A stretch of DNA of 46,312 nt from an uncultured Bacilli bacterium (GTDB lineage: Bacteria; Bacillota_I; Bacilli_A; RF39; UBA660): assembly GCA_944363595.1 (NCBI GenBank), contig CALVUN010000005.1, positions 1-46,312 on the forward strand. The letters are read 5' to 3'. Made by a program: the position numbers and the translations under genes. A model generated the notes under the pieces. That model ran no database searches, was not told the DNA's origin, and saw nothing but the letters and a program-made list of their open reading frames with translations. Within the stretch, counting starts at the first letter, position 1. Every line of letters begins with the position of its first letter. Positions 1-7,914 of this stretch are shown one piece after another.

Positions 1-263
1 ATGAAAAAGAGGCAGAAGAATTTATTATTTATTGGTTACCTAAAATGCAAGATAATAATTATAATTATATTTATTTTATGAATATGGATGAAATTAATGA
101 AATAATGCCTCTTTATATATCGGAAAAGCCTGATACTTTAATTAGAGTTTTTATGCAATTTAAACCGCTTGATAAATATATAAAAGTAAAAGAACAAAAA
201 TTAGAAAAAATAGAAAGAGAAGGCTTTACAGTTGTAGAATGGGGTGGAACTGAGTTACGATGA
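1..263 (+). CDS. C-terminal end of a probable secreted or surface protein (5' truncated by window)
   Basis: The reading frame is open from base 3 to a TGA at 261-263, so the gene begins before the window. The visible part is about 86 residues and starts in the segment AEEFIIYWLPKM, followed by PLYISEKPDTLIRVFM and the end GFTVVEWGGTELR. Tails of this type (a YWLPxM segment, a PDT.IRV strand and a final VEWGG) are familiar to me from secreted Firmicute proteins of undefined function, but I cannot name a family with certainty. The stop overlaps the start of the next gene by four bases (ATGA), indicating translational coupling. An internal ATG at 45 is not a convincing start because it has no ribosome binding site and the frame continues upstream. 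Confidence 0.6.
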   Translation, partial: EKEAEEFIIYWLPKMQDNNYNYIYFMNMDEINEIMPLYISEKPDTLIRVFMQFKPLDKYIKVKEQKLEKIEREGFTVVEWGGTELR

Positions 264-619
264 GAAAGAGTGAAACATTTAGATTAACTTTAAGAAGTTG
301 TGGGATAATGTATTTTGTGGCTATTATAGCTAGTTGTATATCAAAGTCAATAGATTATTTTATATATGATATGGGGTGCTCTCCCATAGAGATTTTTATT
401 GAATCTTTATTTCCTGCTTTTTTTATTACTGGCTTTTTTGCGGGAATATCATTAATGTTTATTATTATTTCAAGAAAAAAGTGGTGGTATAGAAATACTA
501 ATAAGATTAATAATAAAAAAGATGAAGTAACTATTAGTAATAATAATCAAAGTGATATAAACAATAATGAAAAAAAGAATATAGATAATAATCTTCCATT
601 TGATACACAAGTTCATTAA
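260..619 (+). CDS. Small two-helix membrane protein of unknown function
   Basis: A 119-residue protein whose ATG overlaps the stop of the preceding gene, so the two are probably translated together. It has a basic N-terminus (MRKSETFRLTLR), a hydrophobic segment at about 13-32, a second stronger one at about 50-70 (FFITGFFAGISLMFIII), then KKWWYR at the membrane edge. A polar asparagine- and lysine-rich tail of about 45 residues follows, presumably cytoplasmic. I do not recognise a family. The coupling to the upstream surface-protein tail suggests a role in the envelope, which is inference only. Confidence 0.55.
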   Translation: MRKSETFRLTLRSCGIMYFVAIIASCISKSIDYFIYDMGCSPIEIFIESLFPAFFITGFFAGISLMFIIISRKKWWYRNTNKINNKKDEVTISNNNQSDINNNEKKNIDNNLPFDTQVH

Positions 620-634
620 AATATATTTAAAATA

Positions 635-663
635 TTGTCTATTTATTTAGACTATGATATAAT
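635..663 (+). promoter_or_regulatory. Sigma-A promoter for secG-rnr
   Basis: TTGTCT at 635-640 and TATAAT at 658-663 are separated by 17 bp, a near-consensus vegetative promoter. It lies just upstream of secG, whose ribosome binding site GGAGG is at 679-683. Confidence 0.7.
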
Positions 664-690
664 TATATTGTTAGAAATGGAGGCTACATA

Positions 691-903
691 ATGGAAATTG
701 CAGTGATTATTGTATCAATTTTACTTATTGCAATTGTTTTACTACAAAGTGGTAAAGCAGAAGCAGCATCACAAATTATTCAGGGTGGTAATGCTGATTT
801 ATTTGCTAATCGTAAAGAAAGAGGACCACAGTTATTTATTACAAGATTAACGATGTTTTTAGGTTTTGTTTTCTTTATTTTATGTTTAATTATGTCTATA
901 TAG
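691..903 (+). CDS. secG: Preprotein translocase subunit SecG
   Basis: A 70-residue inner-membrane protein with two hydrophobic helices (about 3-19 and 52-69) joined by a short loop containing QSGKAEAASQIIQGG and the family-typical LLQSGK and FLITR/T-like region (here LFITRLTMFLGFVFF). SecG stimulates the SecYEG channel and SecA-driven protein export. Length and topology match Firmicute SecG. A good ribosome binding site (GGAGG) precedes the ATG. The gene order secG-rnr-smpB is the classic Gram-positive arrangement, which supports the call. The stop lies inside the left arm of a terminator hairpin. Confidence 0.93.
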   Translation: MEIAVIIVSILLIAIVLLQSGKAEAASQIIQGGNADLFANRKERGPQLFITRLTMFLGFVFFILCLIMSI

Positions 904-925
904 CTTACTATAAGTAAGCTTTTTT
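902..925 (+). terminator. Intrinsic terminator or attenuator between secG and rnr
   Basis: AGCTTAC (902-908) pairs with GTAAGCT (914-920), followed by a T run. The hairpin begins inside the secG stop codon. Only about 20 bp separate it from rnr, so it probably gives partial read-through. Confidence 0.75.
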
Positions 926-946
926 CTGAATATGAGGGAGGATTAT

Positions 947-3064
947 ATGGAGAAAGAAATTTTATTGATATTAGATAATAAGAATAATCCTAGTTTGGCT
1001 ATTATGGATATTTATGATAAATTAGGACTTAGTACAACGGAAGAATTAACAGAGTTACAGGCTACTTTAAATATGATGGTAGAAAATGGTAGTTTATATT
1101 ATAGTGAAAAAAAGAAAAAATATATGTTGCTTGAAAACAGTCATATGTTAAGGGGTAAATTTATTATGAATCCTAAGGGGTTTGGCTTTGTTGATTTAGG
1201 AAGGGATACTAAGGATATTTATATTGGTTCTGGTAATATTAATGGTGCTAGAAATGGTGATACTGTTTTGATTGAATTAATTGGGGATAAGACTGAAGGT
1301 AAAGTTATTAAAATAGTTAAAAGAGATGTATCATCATTTGTGGGAGAAATATATATAAAAAATAATAAATATTATGTTGATGCTTTGAATAAAGATAGAA
1401 CTATCGATATGGAGATACCTAAAGATAAGTTAAATGGTGCAGTAGAGGGACATAAAGTATTAGTTAAACCTACAAATGGTAGTAAGTATATTGGTGAAGT
1501 AGTAGAAGTTATTGGGCATAAGAATGATGTTGGTATTGATATTTTATCTTTTGTATATGATCATGATTTTAGACCCTATTTTAGTGAAGAAGTTAAAGAA
1601 GAATTAAAGTCAATTCCTAATTATGTCAGTGAAGAAGAAATGGTAGGAAGACTTGATTTAAGAAATGAAGTTATTTTTACGATCGATGGAGCTGATACTA
1701 AAGATATTGATGATGCTGTTTCTATTAAAAAGAATGAAGATGGTACTTATGAATTAGGTGTTCATATTGCTGATGTTTCTCATTATGTTAAAGATGATAC
1801 AGCATTAGGTGAAGAGGCATATAATCGTGGTACTAGTGTTTATTTAGTCGATCGAGTTGTACCTATGCTTCCTCATCAACTTTCTAATGGTATTTGTTCT
1901 TTAAATGAAAATGAAGATAGATTAGCTATGTCTTGTATTATGACTATCGATAATAATGGTAATGTTAAACATTATGATATTAAAAAGAGTGTTATTAGAA
2001 GTAAAAAGAAAATGACTTATGATAGTGTTAATCATTTACTTGAAGATAATATTATTGATGATGGATATCAAGAATTTGCAAGTCATCTTCATTTAATGAA
2101 TGAATTATCTGATATACTTAGAAAAAAGATGATTAAAAGAGGTTATATTGAATTTGAAGATCCAGAAGCTAAGATATTAGTAGATGAGAAGTGTCACCCT
2201 TATGATATTAAATTAAGAGAACAAAGAACGGGTGAAAAGTTAATTGAAAATTTTATGATTGTTGCCAATGAAACGGTAGCTAGTGATATATATTACCGAG
2301 GATTACCTGGTATTTATAGAGTACATGATAAACCCGATATGGAAAGATTACAACGTTTTTTAGATTTTGTTAGTGCTAGAGGATATGTTATTAAGGGTAA
2401 GAGAAATGATAAAATGACCGCTAGGGATTTACAGTATATGTTAGATCAACTTAAAGATAAACCAGAAAGTAGACTCTTGAATGAACTTGCTATTAGAAGT
2501 CAAAAGAAAGCAATTTATTCAGAAAATAATATTGGTCACTTTGGTTTAGGTAGTAAGTGTTATGCTCATTTTACATCGCCAATTAGAAGATTTCCTGATT
2601 TAACATTACATCGTTTAATTAAAGATTATGATGAACATTATTCTTTAGAAGTAATTAAACATTGGGAAGAAGTTTTACCTACAATTGCTTTACATTCTTC
2701 AAAGAAAGAACAAGATTCTGTTGCTTGTGAAAGAGATGTCGATAAGATGAAGAAAGCTGAGTATATGGAAGATCATATTGGAGAGATATATGATGGTATA
2801 ATCAGTGGTGTTATGGAATTTGGTATGTTCGTAGAACTTCCTAATACAGTTGAAGGATTAGTTAAAGCTAGTGATATAGAAGGTGATTATTATGAATATG
2901 ATAGTAAGACTATGTCACTTATTGGGGTAAATTCTAAGAAAAGATATATGTTTGGTGATACAGTTAAAGTAAAAGTTGTGGGGGCATCGAAAGAGACTAT
3001 GAATGTTGATTTTGAATTAGTAAAGGAGTTAAAAAATAATGGCAAAGAAAAGAAGAAAAGTTAA
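947..3064 (+). CDS. rnr: Ribonuclease R
   Basis: A 705-residue 3'-5' exoribonuclease that degrades structured RNA, including rRNA and tmRNA-tagged messages. The start at 947 is preferred over 932 because GAGGGAGG at 934-941 is correctly placed for 947. Visible order: an N-terminal winged-helix region, cold-shock domains (GKFIMNPKGFGFVDL), then the RNB catalytic domain with TIDGADTKDIDDAV, which carries the four metal-binding aspartates, and the YAHFTSPIRRFPD motif. A C-terminal S1 domain follows (GEIYDGIISGVMEFGMFVE). The tail is lysine-rich. The 3' end overlaps the following gene by 26 bp. SmpB is encoded two genes downstream, matching the known functional partnership in trans-translation. 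Confidence 0.97.
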   Translation: MEKEILLILDNKNNPSLAIMDIYDKLGLSTTEELTELQATLNMMVENGSLYYSEKKKKYMLLENSHMLRGKFIMNPKGFGFVDLGRDTKDIYIGSGNINGARNGDTVLIELIGDKTEGKVIKIVKRDVSSFVGEIYIKNNKYYVDALNKDRTIDMEIPKDKLNGAVEGHKVLVKPTNGSKYIGEVVEVIGHKNDVGIDILSFVYDHDFRPYFSEEVKEELKSIPNYVSEEEMVGRLDLRNEVIFTIDGADTKDIDDAVSIKKNEDGTYELGVHIADVSHYVKDDTALGEEAYNRGTSVYLVDRVVPMLPHQLSNGICSLNENEDRLAMSCIMTIDNNGNVKHYDIKKSVIRSKKKMTYDSVNHLLEDNIIDDGYQEFASHLHLMNELSDILRKKMIKRGYIEFEDPEAKILVDEKCHPYDIKLREQRTGEKLIENFMIVANETVASDIYYRGLPGIYRVHDKPDMERLQRFLDFVSARGYVIKGKRNDKMTARDLQYMLDQLKDKPESRLLNELAIRSQKKAIYSENNIGHFGLGSKCYAHFTSPIRRFPDLTLHRLIKDYDEHYSLEVIKHWEEVLPTIALHSSKKEQDSVACERDVDKMKKAEYMEDHIGEIYDGIISGVMEFGMFVELPNTVEGLVKASDIEGDYYEYDSKTMSLIGVNSKKRYMFGDTVKVKVVGASKETMNVDFELVKELKNNGKEKKKS

Positions 3065-4283
3065 GAGAAAACTTAAGGTAGGAAGAATTGTATTAGCACT
3101 TATAATTTTAATTTTAATAGTATTAGGTGTTACTTTTGTAATATCAAAGGTTATTTCAGATGATCCTAAACCTAGTAATGAACATATTGCCGATGATAAT
3201 AAAGAAGAAGTTACATCTTTAAATATGATCATGGTAGGGGATGCTTTAATCCATTCATCTATTTATAATGATGCTTTAGAAAAAACTAATTATAATGGTT
3301 ATGATTTTGCTTCAATGCTAACGTATATTAAAGATATTGTCAGTGATTATGATCTTGCTTATTATAATCAAGAAACTATTTTAGGGGGAGATGAAATAGG
3401 TTTATCAGATTATCCTACTTTTAATTCACCATATGAATTTGGTGATGCTATGTTAGATGCTGGTTTTAATATGGTTAGTTTAGCTACAAATCATACTTTC
3501 GATAGGGGTGAAGAAGGCGTCGAAAATTCTTGTGCTTATTGGAAACAACATGAAGATGATGTCTTATATGCTGGTAGTTATTGTAGTCTAGAAGAACGTA
3601 ATGAAGTTAAGGTTAAAGAAATGAATGGTATTACTTATAGTATGTTATCTTATACTTATGGTACGAATGGGATTTATGTACCAGAAGATGAAGAATATAT
3701 GGTTAATGTATGGCCTACTGATTTGGCTATAAATGATCCTTTAAATGATAGTGAATATCAAGCATATAAAGAACAAGTTAAAAAAGATGTAGAAGCAGTT
3801 AGAGATAAAGTTGATGTTTTGATGGTAGCAATGCATTGGGGAGTTGAATATACGCATACACCAACAGCATATCAAGAAGATATGGCTGATTATTTAGCAA
3901 GTTTAGGTGTCGATATTATCATTGGTAGTCATCCTCATGTTATTCAACCTGTTACATGGATAGATGATACTTTAGTTATTTATTCATTAGGTAATTTTAT
4001 TTCCGCTCAAGAGACAGATATGGATTATGCAAAAATGGTAGGACTTATGCCATCATTGACTATTACTAAAACTACTAAAGGTGATAATGTTGATATTGAA
4101 ATTAGTAATATTAAGAATGATTTAATTTTTACATATTACAGTGGTTGGCGTAATTTTAAAGTTGTTCCTTTTTCTAGTCCTGATATTTATGATTATATAA
4201 GTGATGCAAGTCGTCTATATAATGAATATAGTGTTGTTGTTAAGGATATGGATGAAACAATGGTTGTAAGTGAATTAGGATAG
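3039..4283 (+). CDS. CapA/PgsA family membrane-anchored metallophosphatase-like protein
   Basis: A 414-residue protein with a very basic N-terminus ([16 protein letters not shown]), one transmembrane helix at about 16-36, and an extracytoplasmic CapA-type domain. Recognisable family motifs are MVGDALIH (the GDxxxH-like first block), [33 protein letters not shown] and GSHPHVIQP. CapA/PgsA proteins are linked to poly-gamma-glutamate synthesis or export and belong to the calcineurin-like fold. The start lies within the last 26 bp of rnr with AAGGAG upstream, so the genes are coupled. No pgsB or pgsC genes are in view, so polyglutamate synthesis cannot be claimed. A general envelope-hydrolase role is equally possible. 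Confidence 0.85.
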   Translation: MAKKRRKVKRKLKVGRIVLALIILILIVLGVTFVISKVISDDPKPSNEHIADDNKEEVTSLNMIMVGDALIHSSIYNDALEKTNYNGYDFASMLTYIKDIVSDYDLAYYNQETILGGDEIGLSDYPTFNSPYEFGDAMLDAGFNMVSLATNHTFDRGEEGVENSCAYWKQHEDDVLYAGSYCSLEERNEVKVKEMNGITYSMLSYTYGTNGIYVPEDEEYMVNVWPTDLAINDPLNDSEYQAYKEQVKKDVEAVRDKVDVLMVAMHWGVEYTHTPTAYQEDMADYLASLGVDIIIGSHPHVIQPVTWIDDTLVIYSLGNFISAQETDMDYAKMVGLMPSLTITKTTKGDNVDIEISNIKNDLIFTYYSGWRNFKVVPFSSPDIYDYISDASRLYNEYSVVVKDMDETMVVSELG

Positions 4284-4290
4284 TGATAAG

Positions 4291-4728
4291 ATGGAAATTA
4301 TAAATCGTAAAGCTCGTTTTGATTATGAAATTGAAGATACTTATGAAGCTGGTATGGTTTTAAAAGGAACGGAAATTAAATCAATTAGGCTAGGGAAGGC
4401 TAATATTAAAGATAGTTATGCTATTATTAAGAATAATGAAATATTTCTTCTTAATATGCATATTGCTTTATATAAAGAAGGAAATCAATTTAATCATGAA
4501 GAGACTAGAACAAGAAAATTATTACTTCATAAGAAAGAAATTAGTAAGTTAAAAGATAAAGTTGAAATACAAGGATATACTTTAATTCCTCTTAAAGTAT
4601 ATTTTAAAGATGGTATAGCTAAAGTATTAATCGGAGTAGCTAGAGGTAAAAAAAATTATGATAAACGTGAAACAATTAAAAAAAGAGATATGGAAAGGGA
4701 ACTATTAAAGAATAATAAATATCGTTAG
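4291..4728 (+). CDS. smpB: SsrA-binding protein SmpB
   Basis: A 145-residue RNA-binding protein that delivers tmRNA to stalled ribosomes. Diagnostic stretches are [40 protein letters not shown], the [10 protein letters not shown] segment, the [16 protein letters not shown] block and the C-terminal RDMERE helix. Length is slightly short of the usual 150-160 residues because the basic tail is brief. It begins seven bases after the previous stop. The tmRNA gene itself (ssrA) is not in the window. Confidence 0.96.
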   Translation: MEIINRKARFDYEIEDTYEAGMVLKGTEIKSIRLGKANIKDSYAIIKNNEIFLLNMHIALYKEGNQFNHEETRTRKLLLHKKEISKLKDKVEIQGYTLIPLKVYFKDGIAKVLIGVARGKKNYDKRETIKKRDMERELLKNNKYR

Positions 4729-4739
4729 GAAGTGTTTTA

Positions 4740-5327
4740 ATGATAGATAATTATGATTTTGTAGAGCGTTATAAATATATAAAAGATAATATTTATAATA
4801 TATTAGGTCCTTATCTTAATATTAAAAAATATGATATAAAGATATTATTTGATTATATTGATATTACTGATAGAAAGTTAATTATTGCTCTTTTATCAAT
4901 TCTTTTTGATGAGGGTAAATTAGATGAATTAAGGGGATATAAATATATTGAAGAGTTAAAAAGTAATAAAGAATATATGAATAAAGTAGATGAAAATATG
5001 TATATTTTTAATGATATGAATACTAGTGAAGAACAGCTTTTAATATATTTATTTAGATATTTACATGTATTTACCTGCTATAACATAGTTTTAGAAGTTA
5101 ATGGAAGAAATATTATTAATTTTTATAATGAAATAGCTAAGATGATAGGTAATATTGATAATGTTAATTATTTATTAAATAATTCAGAACTTAGATATTT
5201 ATTTAATAGAGATAAACATATATTTTTAAATAATATAGCTTTTAACTTTAATCTTAGATATATTTTTGAATTAGATAAAGAAATTAAAAAATGGGATATG
5301 AATAGTGTTAAGAAATTAGTGAAGTGA
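4740..5327 (+). CDS. Conserved-looking protein of unknown function
   Basis: A 195-residue, asparagine- and isoleucine-rich soluble protein that I do not recognise. It contains no obvious transmembrane helix, cysteine cluster or nucleotide-binding motif, and appears largely alpha-helical with repeated hydrophobic heptad-like stretches. It starts 11 bp after smpB (AGGAAGTG upstream) and ends seven bases before the sirtuin gene, so it is probably cotranscribed with both. Codon use matches its neighbours, so there is no sign of recent transfer. Confidence 0.55.
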   Translation: MIDNYDFVERYKYIKDNIYNILGPYLNIKKYDIKILFDYIDITDRKLIIALLSILFDEGKLDELRGYKYIEELKSNKEYMNKVDENMYIFNDMNTSEEQLLIYLFRYLHVFTCYNIVLEVNGRNIINFYNEIAKMIGNIDNVNYLLNNSELRYLFNRDKHIFLNNIAFNFNLRYIFELDKEIKKWDMNSVKKLVK

Positions 5328-5333
5328 TTAAAT

Positions 5334-6053
5334 GTGAATGAAAAAATTTTAAAATTGAAAGAGATTATTGATAATAGTAATAATATTGTTGTAATGACAG
5401 GAGCGGGAGTATCTACATTATCAGGGATACCTGATTTTAGAAGTAAAGATGGATTATATAATATGAAATATAAATATAATCCTGAAGAGATACTTAGTCA
5501 TCATTTTTTTATGAATAAGACATTAGAATTTTATAATTTTTATAAAGATAAGATGAATTCTTTAGATAAAAAGCCTAATATTTTACATGAATATTTATTT
5601 AACTTAGAGAAAATAGGTAAACTTAAAATGATTATTACGCAAAATATTGATGGATTACATACCAAAGCAGGCAATAAGAATGTTATTGAACTTCATGGAA
5701 GTATTTTGCGTAATTATTGTATGAAATGTCATAAATATTATGATGCTAGTTATGTTTTTAATAGTAGTGATATTCCTAAATGTACATGTGGTGGTATTAT
5801 TAAGCCTGATGTTGTATTATATGAAGAAAGTCTTAAAGAAGATGATATTATTAATAGTATTAATATTATTAGAAAGGCAGATACTTTAATTATAATTGGA
5901 ACATCTTTATTAGTATATCCGGCAAATTCTTTGATTAGTTATTTTAGAGGAAAGAATTTAATTATAATTAATAATGAAAAAACAAATTATGATAAGATAG
6001 CTACGTTAGTTATTAATGACGATATTTTTATGGTTACAAAAAAACTTATGTAA
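5334..6053 (+). CDS. SIR2-family NAD-dependent protein deacylase
   Basis: A 239-residue sirtuin. Residues 22-40 hold the NAD-binding motif (MTGAGVSTLSGIPDFRS), followed by TQNIDGLH and the catalytic histidine in IELHGS. Four zinc-type cysteines form the pairs CMKC and CTC, and a late NAD-contact block reads IIGTSLLVYPANSL. The usual VVxFGE motif appears as VVLYEE, so a tyrosine replaces the phenylalanine-glycine step. The enzyme removes acyl groups from lysine using NAD and releases nicotinamide. The start is a GTG with a poor ribosome binding site, chosen because no in-frame ATG precedes the Rossmann motif. The symbol cobB/srtN is possible but not assigned. Confidence 0.9.
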   Translation: MNEKILKLKEIIDNSNNIVVMTGAGVSTLSGIPDFRSKDGLYNMKYKYNPEEILSHHFFMNKTLEFYNFYKDKMNSLDKKPNILHEYLFNLEKIGKLKMIITQNIDGLHTKAGNKNVIELHGSILRNYCMKCHKYYDASYVFNSSDIPKCTCGGIIKPDVVLYEESLKEDDIINSINIIRKADTLIIIGTSLLVYPANSLISYFRGKNLIIINNEKTNYDKIATLVINDDIFMVTKKLM

Positions 6054-6058
6054 AACTA

Positions 6059-6088
6059 TTTACAAATTTAAAAAAAGTGTAGTATAAT
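6059..6088 (+). promoter_or_regulatory. Promoter for tRNA-Leu
   Basis: TTTACA at 6059-6064 and TATAAT at 6083-6088 with an 18-bp spacer, followed by the tRNA at 6106. Confidence 0.65.
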
Positions 6089-6105
6089 TATATTATCTTT
6101 TTTAT

Positions 6106-6191
6106 GCCGGCCTGGCGGAATGGTAGACGCGACAGACTCAAAATCTGTTACTAGCAATAGTGTGAGGGTTCAAGTCCCTTGGCCGGTACCA
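6106..6191 (+). tRNA. tRNA-Leu (anticodon CAA)
   Basis: An 86-nt class II tRNA with an encoded CCA end. The acceptor GCCGGCC pairs with GGCCGGT (one G-U), the anticodon stem ACAGA/TCTGT encloses loop CTCAAAA giving anticodon CAA (reads UUG). A long variable arm follows, then the T arm with GGTTCAAGTCC. It has its own promoter and a terminator at 6233. It stands at the left edge of the decayed accessory zone, but I found no second copy of its 3' end downstream, so use as an integration site is unproven. Confidence 0.96.
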
Positions 6192-6232
6192 TAAGGAAAT
6201 CTGTTCGAATTTATTCGAGTTTTGATAAATGA

Positions 6233-6260
6233 CTAATTCAGAAATGGGTTAGTTTTTTTT
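6233..6260 (+). terminator. Terminator of tRNA-Leu
   Basis: CTAATTC (6233-6239) pairs with GGGTTAG (6246-6252) using two G-U pairs, followed by eight T. Confidence 0.7.
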
Positions 6261-6296
6261 GTTTAGAAAACTATCCTACTAGGAAAGGATGGTACT

Positions 6297-6383
6297 ATGG
6301 TAAATATTATTAAAGAAGAATTATCTATTGAAGAATCGTTAAGTATGAAATTTAGTGGAGTCAAAGATATTAGTTTGAACTAG
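6297..6383 (+). other. Short leader reading frame before the recombinase remnant
   Basis: A possible 28-codon frame begins at ATG 6297, with GGAAAGG just upstream, and reads MVNIIKEELSIEESLSMKFS followed by GVKDISLN. Its last codons lie inside the left arm of the terminator at 6358-6402. It could be a leader peptide or simply chance; I do not recognise it. Confidence 0.25.
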
Positions 6384-6402
6384 TGTTTTGACTCTTTTTT
6401 TA
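6358..6402 (+). terminator. Strong terminator or attenuator
   Basis: GAGTCAAA (6358-6365) pairs perfectly with TTTGACTC (6387-6394), with a further inner AGTT/AACT pairing, followed by eight T. AAGGAG and the recombinase remnant start follow immediately. Confidence 0.75.
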
Positions 6403-6422
6403 AGAAAAGGAGTTGAAGATTT

Positions 6423-6534
6423 ATGAAATATGAAGAAAGAATTTGTGAATTATATTTAAGAGTATTAACTAGAAGATCAAGCAAAAAAAGGATTTAGTTT
6501 ACCAGAACAAAAGGAACGATTAGAGGCACTTTAA
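6423..6534 (+). pseudogene. N-terminal fragment of a serine recombinase (frameshifted and truncated)
   Basis: From the ATG at 6423, preceded by AAAAGGAG, the frame encodes MKYEERICELYLRVLT and then runs into a stop at 6495. Shifting by one base at about 6471 restores EDQAKKGFSLPEQKERLEAL, ending at a TAA at 6532-6534. Together these form the N-terminal signature of large serine recombinases (YLRVSTEDQAxxGxSLPxQxxRLE). The expected catalytic serine position reads leucine in the shifted part. Nothing of the remaining 400 or so residues is visible, so this is a decayed relic of an integrated element. Confidence 0.8.
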
Positions 6535-6649
6535 AACTTCAAAATTTAGTAAAGATAAAAGATGATAAATTAGAACTTTAGCGATAAGATTTTGTGATAA
6601 GTTTTACTAAACTAAGGCTTTATTAAATAAATCAGAGGAAGCATATTTA

Positions 6650-7510
6650 ATGGCTATTGAAATTATTAATAAACCTACTATTAATTATAGAACTGAAGGT
6701 TTTTGCTTTTTTATTTGCAATGCTTGGGAATTATTGCTTAAAGCATACTTGATTAATAAAGCAAAGGATATAAATGCTATAAATTATAAAGATGGTTCAA
6801 ATAGAACTATAGGACTAGATGAATGCGTTGAAAAAGTATTTACTAGTACAACAGATAAAACTAAAACTAATATTTCATTTATAAGAAATATTAGAAATAA
6901 ATCAACGCATTTAATACTTCCTGAATTTGATTTTATGTTAGCTCCTGCTTTTCAGAGATGTTTAATAAATTATAATAAGTTCTTTAAAAAACAATTTCCA
7001 GATTACAACTTAAATGAAAAAGTAATACCATATGTAGCATTAGTAAACCCTGGAGATAATCAAGATGTGTCATCTTTAGTCCTTAATCCGGCTAATTTAA
7101 TATTGTTTGATAAATTAAAAAATGAAATAGATACGGATGAAAGTTTAGTTCAAACTTTAAGATTAGTTTCTACAAAGAAAGAATCAGAAGCAGATATTAA
7201 ATATACTATAGTCAAAGAAGGAGGAGAAAAGGCAAAGTTTATAAATGTACCTAAAAATATTGAAGTCACTCATCCCTATACAACACAAGAAGTTATTAAA
7301 AAAATATGTGAGACTATAGAAATAACATTAGGCCCAAATCATGGATTTACTTCAAATAAATTTCACGATATATGTAAAAGAAAAAATATTAAAGGAAATC
7401 AAGACTATTGTTATCAATTTCCTTATTCTAAAAATAACATTAAAAAATATAGTGATTTAGCCATTGAATATATAAGTCAACTTTACATTGAAGAAAATAA
7501 AAAAAAATGA
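6650..7510 (+). CDS. DUF3644-type protein with HEPN-like RNxxxH motif (N-terminus probably clipped)
   Basis: A 286-residue protein whose opening half (TEGFCFFICNAWELLLKAYLI, then FIRNIRNKSTHLILPEF) matches my knowledge of the DUF3644 family. RNKSTH fits the R-x4-H signature of HEPN domains, many of which are RNases in toxin or defence systems. HEPN assignment is inference. The in-frame sequence upstream of the ATG reads TKALLNKSEEAYL back to a TAA at 6608-6610 and looks like genuine family sequence. The original start is therefore probably lost and the protein may be shortened by about 15-20 residues. No good ribosome binding site precedes 6650. It ends 36 bp before a compact structured RNA and lies in a zone of broken mobile genes. 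Confidence 0.7.
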   Translation: MAIEIINKPTINYRTEGFCFFICNAWELLLKAYLINKAKDINAINYKDGSNRTIGLDECVEKVFTSTTDKTKTNISFIRNIRNKSTHLILPEFDFMLAPAFQRCLINYNKFFKKQFPDYNLNEKVIPYVALVNPGDNQDVSSLVLNPANLILFDKLKNEIDTDESLVQTLRLVSTKKESEADIKYTIVKEGGEKAKFINVPKNIEVTHPYTTQEVIKKICETIEITLGPNHGFTSNKFHDICKRKNIKGNQDYCYQFPYSKNNIKKYSDLAIEYISQLYIEENKKK

Positions 7511-7546
7511 TGAATAATTTAAATCAATATGATATAATATATTTGT

Positions 7547-7646
7547 AGATGGGATACTTGTGAAGGATTAACGATGTGTTGGCAAAGCCAGTAAGCATAT
7601 TTTATATGTGAGCATTCATCTCGCCTGGGGTATCCCATCTTTTTTT
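7547..7646 (+). ncRNA. Compact structured RNA of unknown family, about 100 nt
   Basis: An extended -10 (TATAAT at 7533-7538) precedes a sequence whose ends AGATGGGATAC (7547-7557) and GTATCCCATCT (7630-7640) pair perfectly over 11 bp, followed by seven T, so the closing stem doubles as a terminator. Inside are CGATG paired with CATCTCG (one bulge), a TGGC-AAA-GCCA hairpin and a CATAT-TTT-ATATG hairpin, giving a multi-branch fold. It lacks the GGAAG/GCAGC signature of SRP RNA and does not match tmRNA or RNase P. CGCCTGGG near the 3' end recalls the ZTP riboswitch core, but the 5' half does not fit and no purine gene follows. Confidence 0.65.
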
Positions 7647-7649
7647 GAT

Positions 7650-7678
7650 TTGATATTTTAATTAAAAAGGTCTATAAT
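7650..7678 (+). promoter_or_regulatory. Promoter of the orphan T-box leader
   Basis: TTGATA at 7650-7655 and TATAAT at 7673-7678 with an exact 17-bp spacer. The start point would be near 7685, just before the T-box Stem I. Confidence 0.65.
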
Positions 7679-7684
7679 TTAATT

Positions 7685-7914
7685 ATATTTTATAAGCAAT
7701 GAAGAAGAAGAGTAAAATATTTTCAATGTATAGAGAGTTAATAGTTGGTGTAAATTAACATTTGAGATATTTGAACGAAGCTTTGAAGCAAAATAATGTA
7801 TACAAGTTATTTCGTTAATCGCATTAAGATATAGAGATATATAATTATTAGTTAATTATATAAATTAAAGTGGTACTACGATAGATTCGTCCTTATTGGA
7901 TGAATTTATTTTTT
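7685..7914 (+). promoter_or_regulatory. Orphan T-box riboswitch leader, specifier probably CGA (Arg)
   Basis: Stem I features are visible: AGAAGAGTA at 7706-7714, AGAGAG at 7732-7737 and GTTGGTGTAAA at 7744-7754. Two arms pair over 13 of 14 positions (about 7714-7727 with 7759-7772). The specifier side reads GAA-CGA-AGCTTTGAAGC, putting codon CGA (arginine) at 7776-7778; ACG (threonine) one base earlier is the alternative. The T-box sequence AAAGTGGTACTACG is at 7867-7880 and the terminator ATTCGTCC/GGATGAAT with T run at 7885-7914. No aminoacyl-tRNA synthetase, transporter or biosynthesis gene follows, so the regulated gene has been lost or displaced. Confidence 0.75.

Noticed and set aside
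6106-6191. tRNA-Leu used as attachment site for a still complete integrated element
   Set aside because: I could not find a repeat of the tRNA 3' end downstream, and serine recombinases do not normally need tRNA sites.
7547-7646. SRP (4.5S/scRNA) RNA
   Set aside because: The GGAAG and GCAGC signature of the SRP apical loop is missing, and the fold is branched rather than a single rod.
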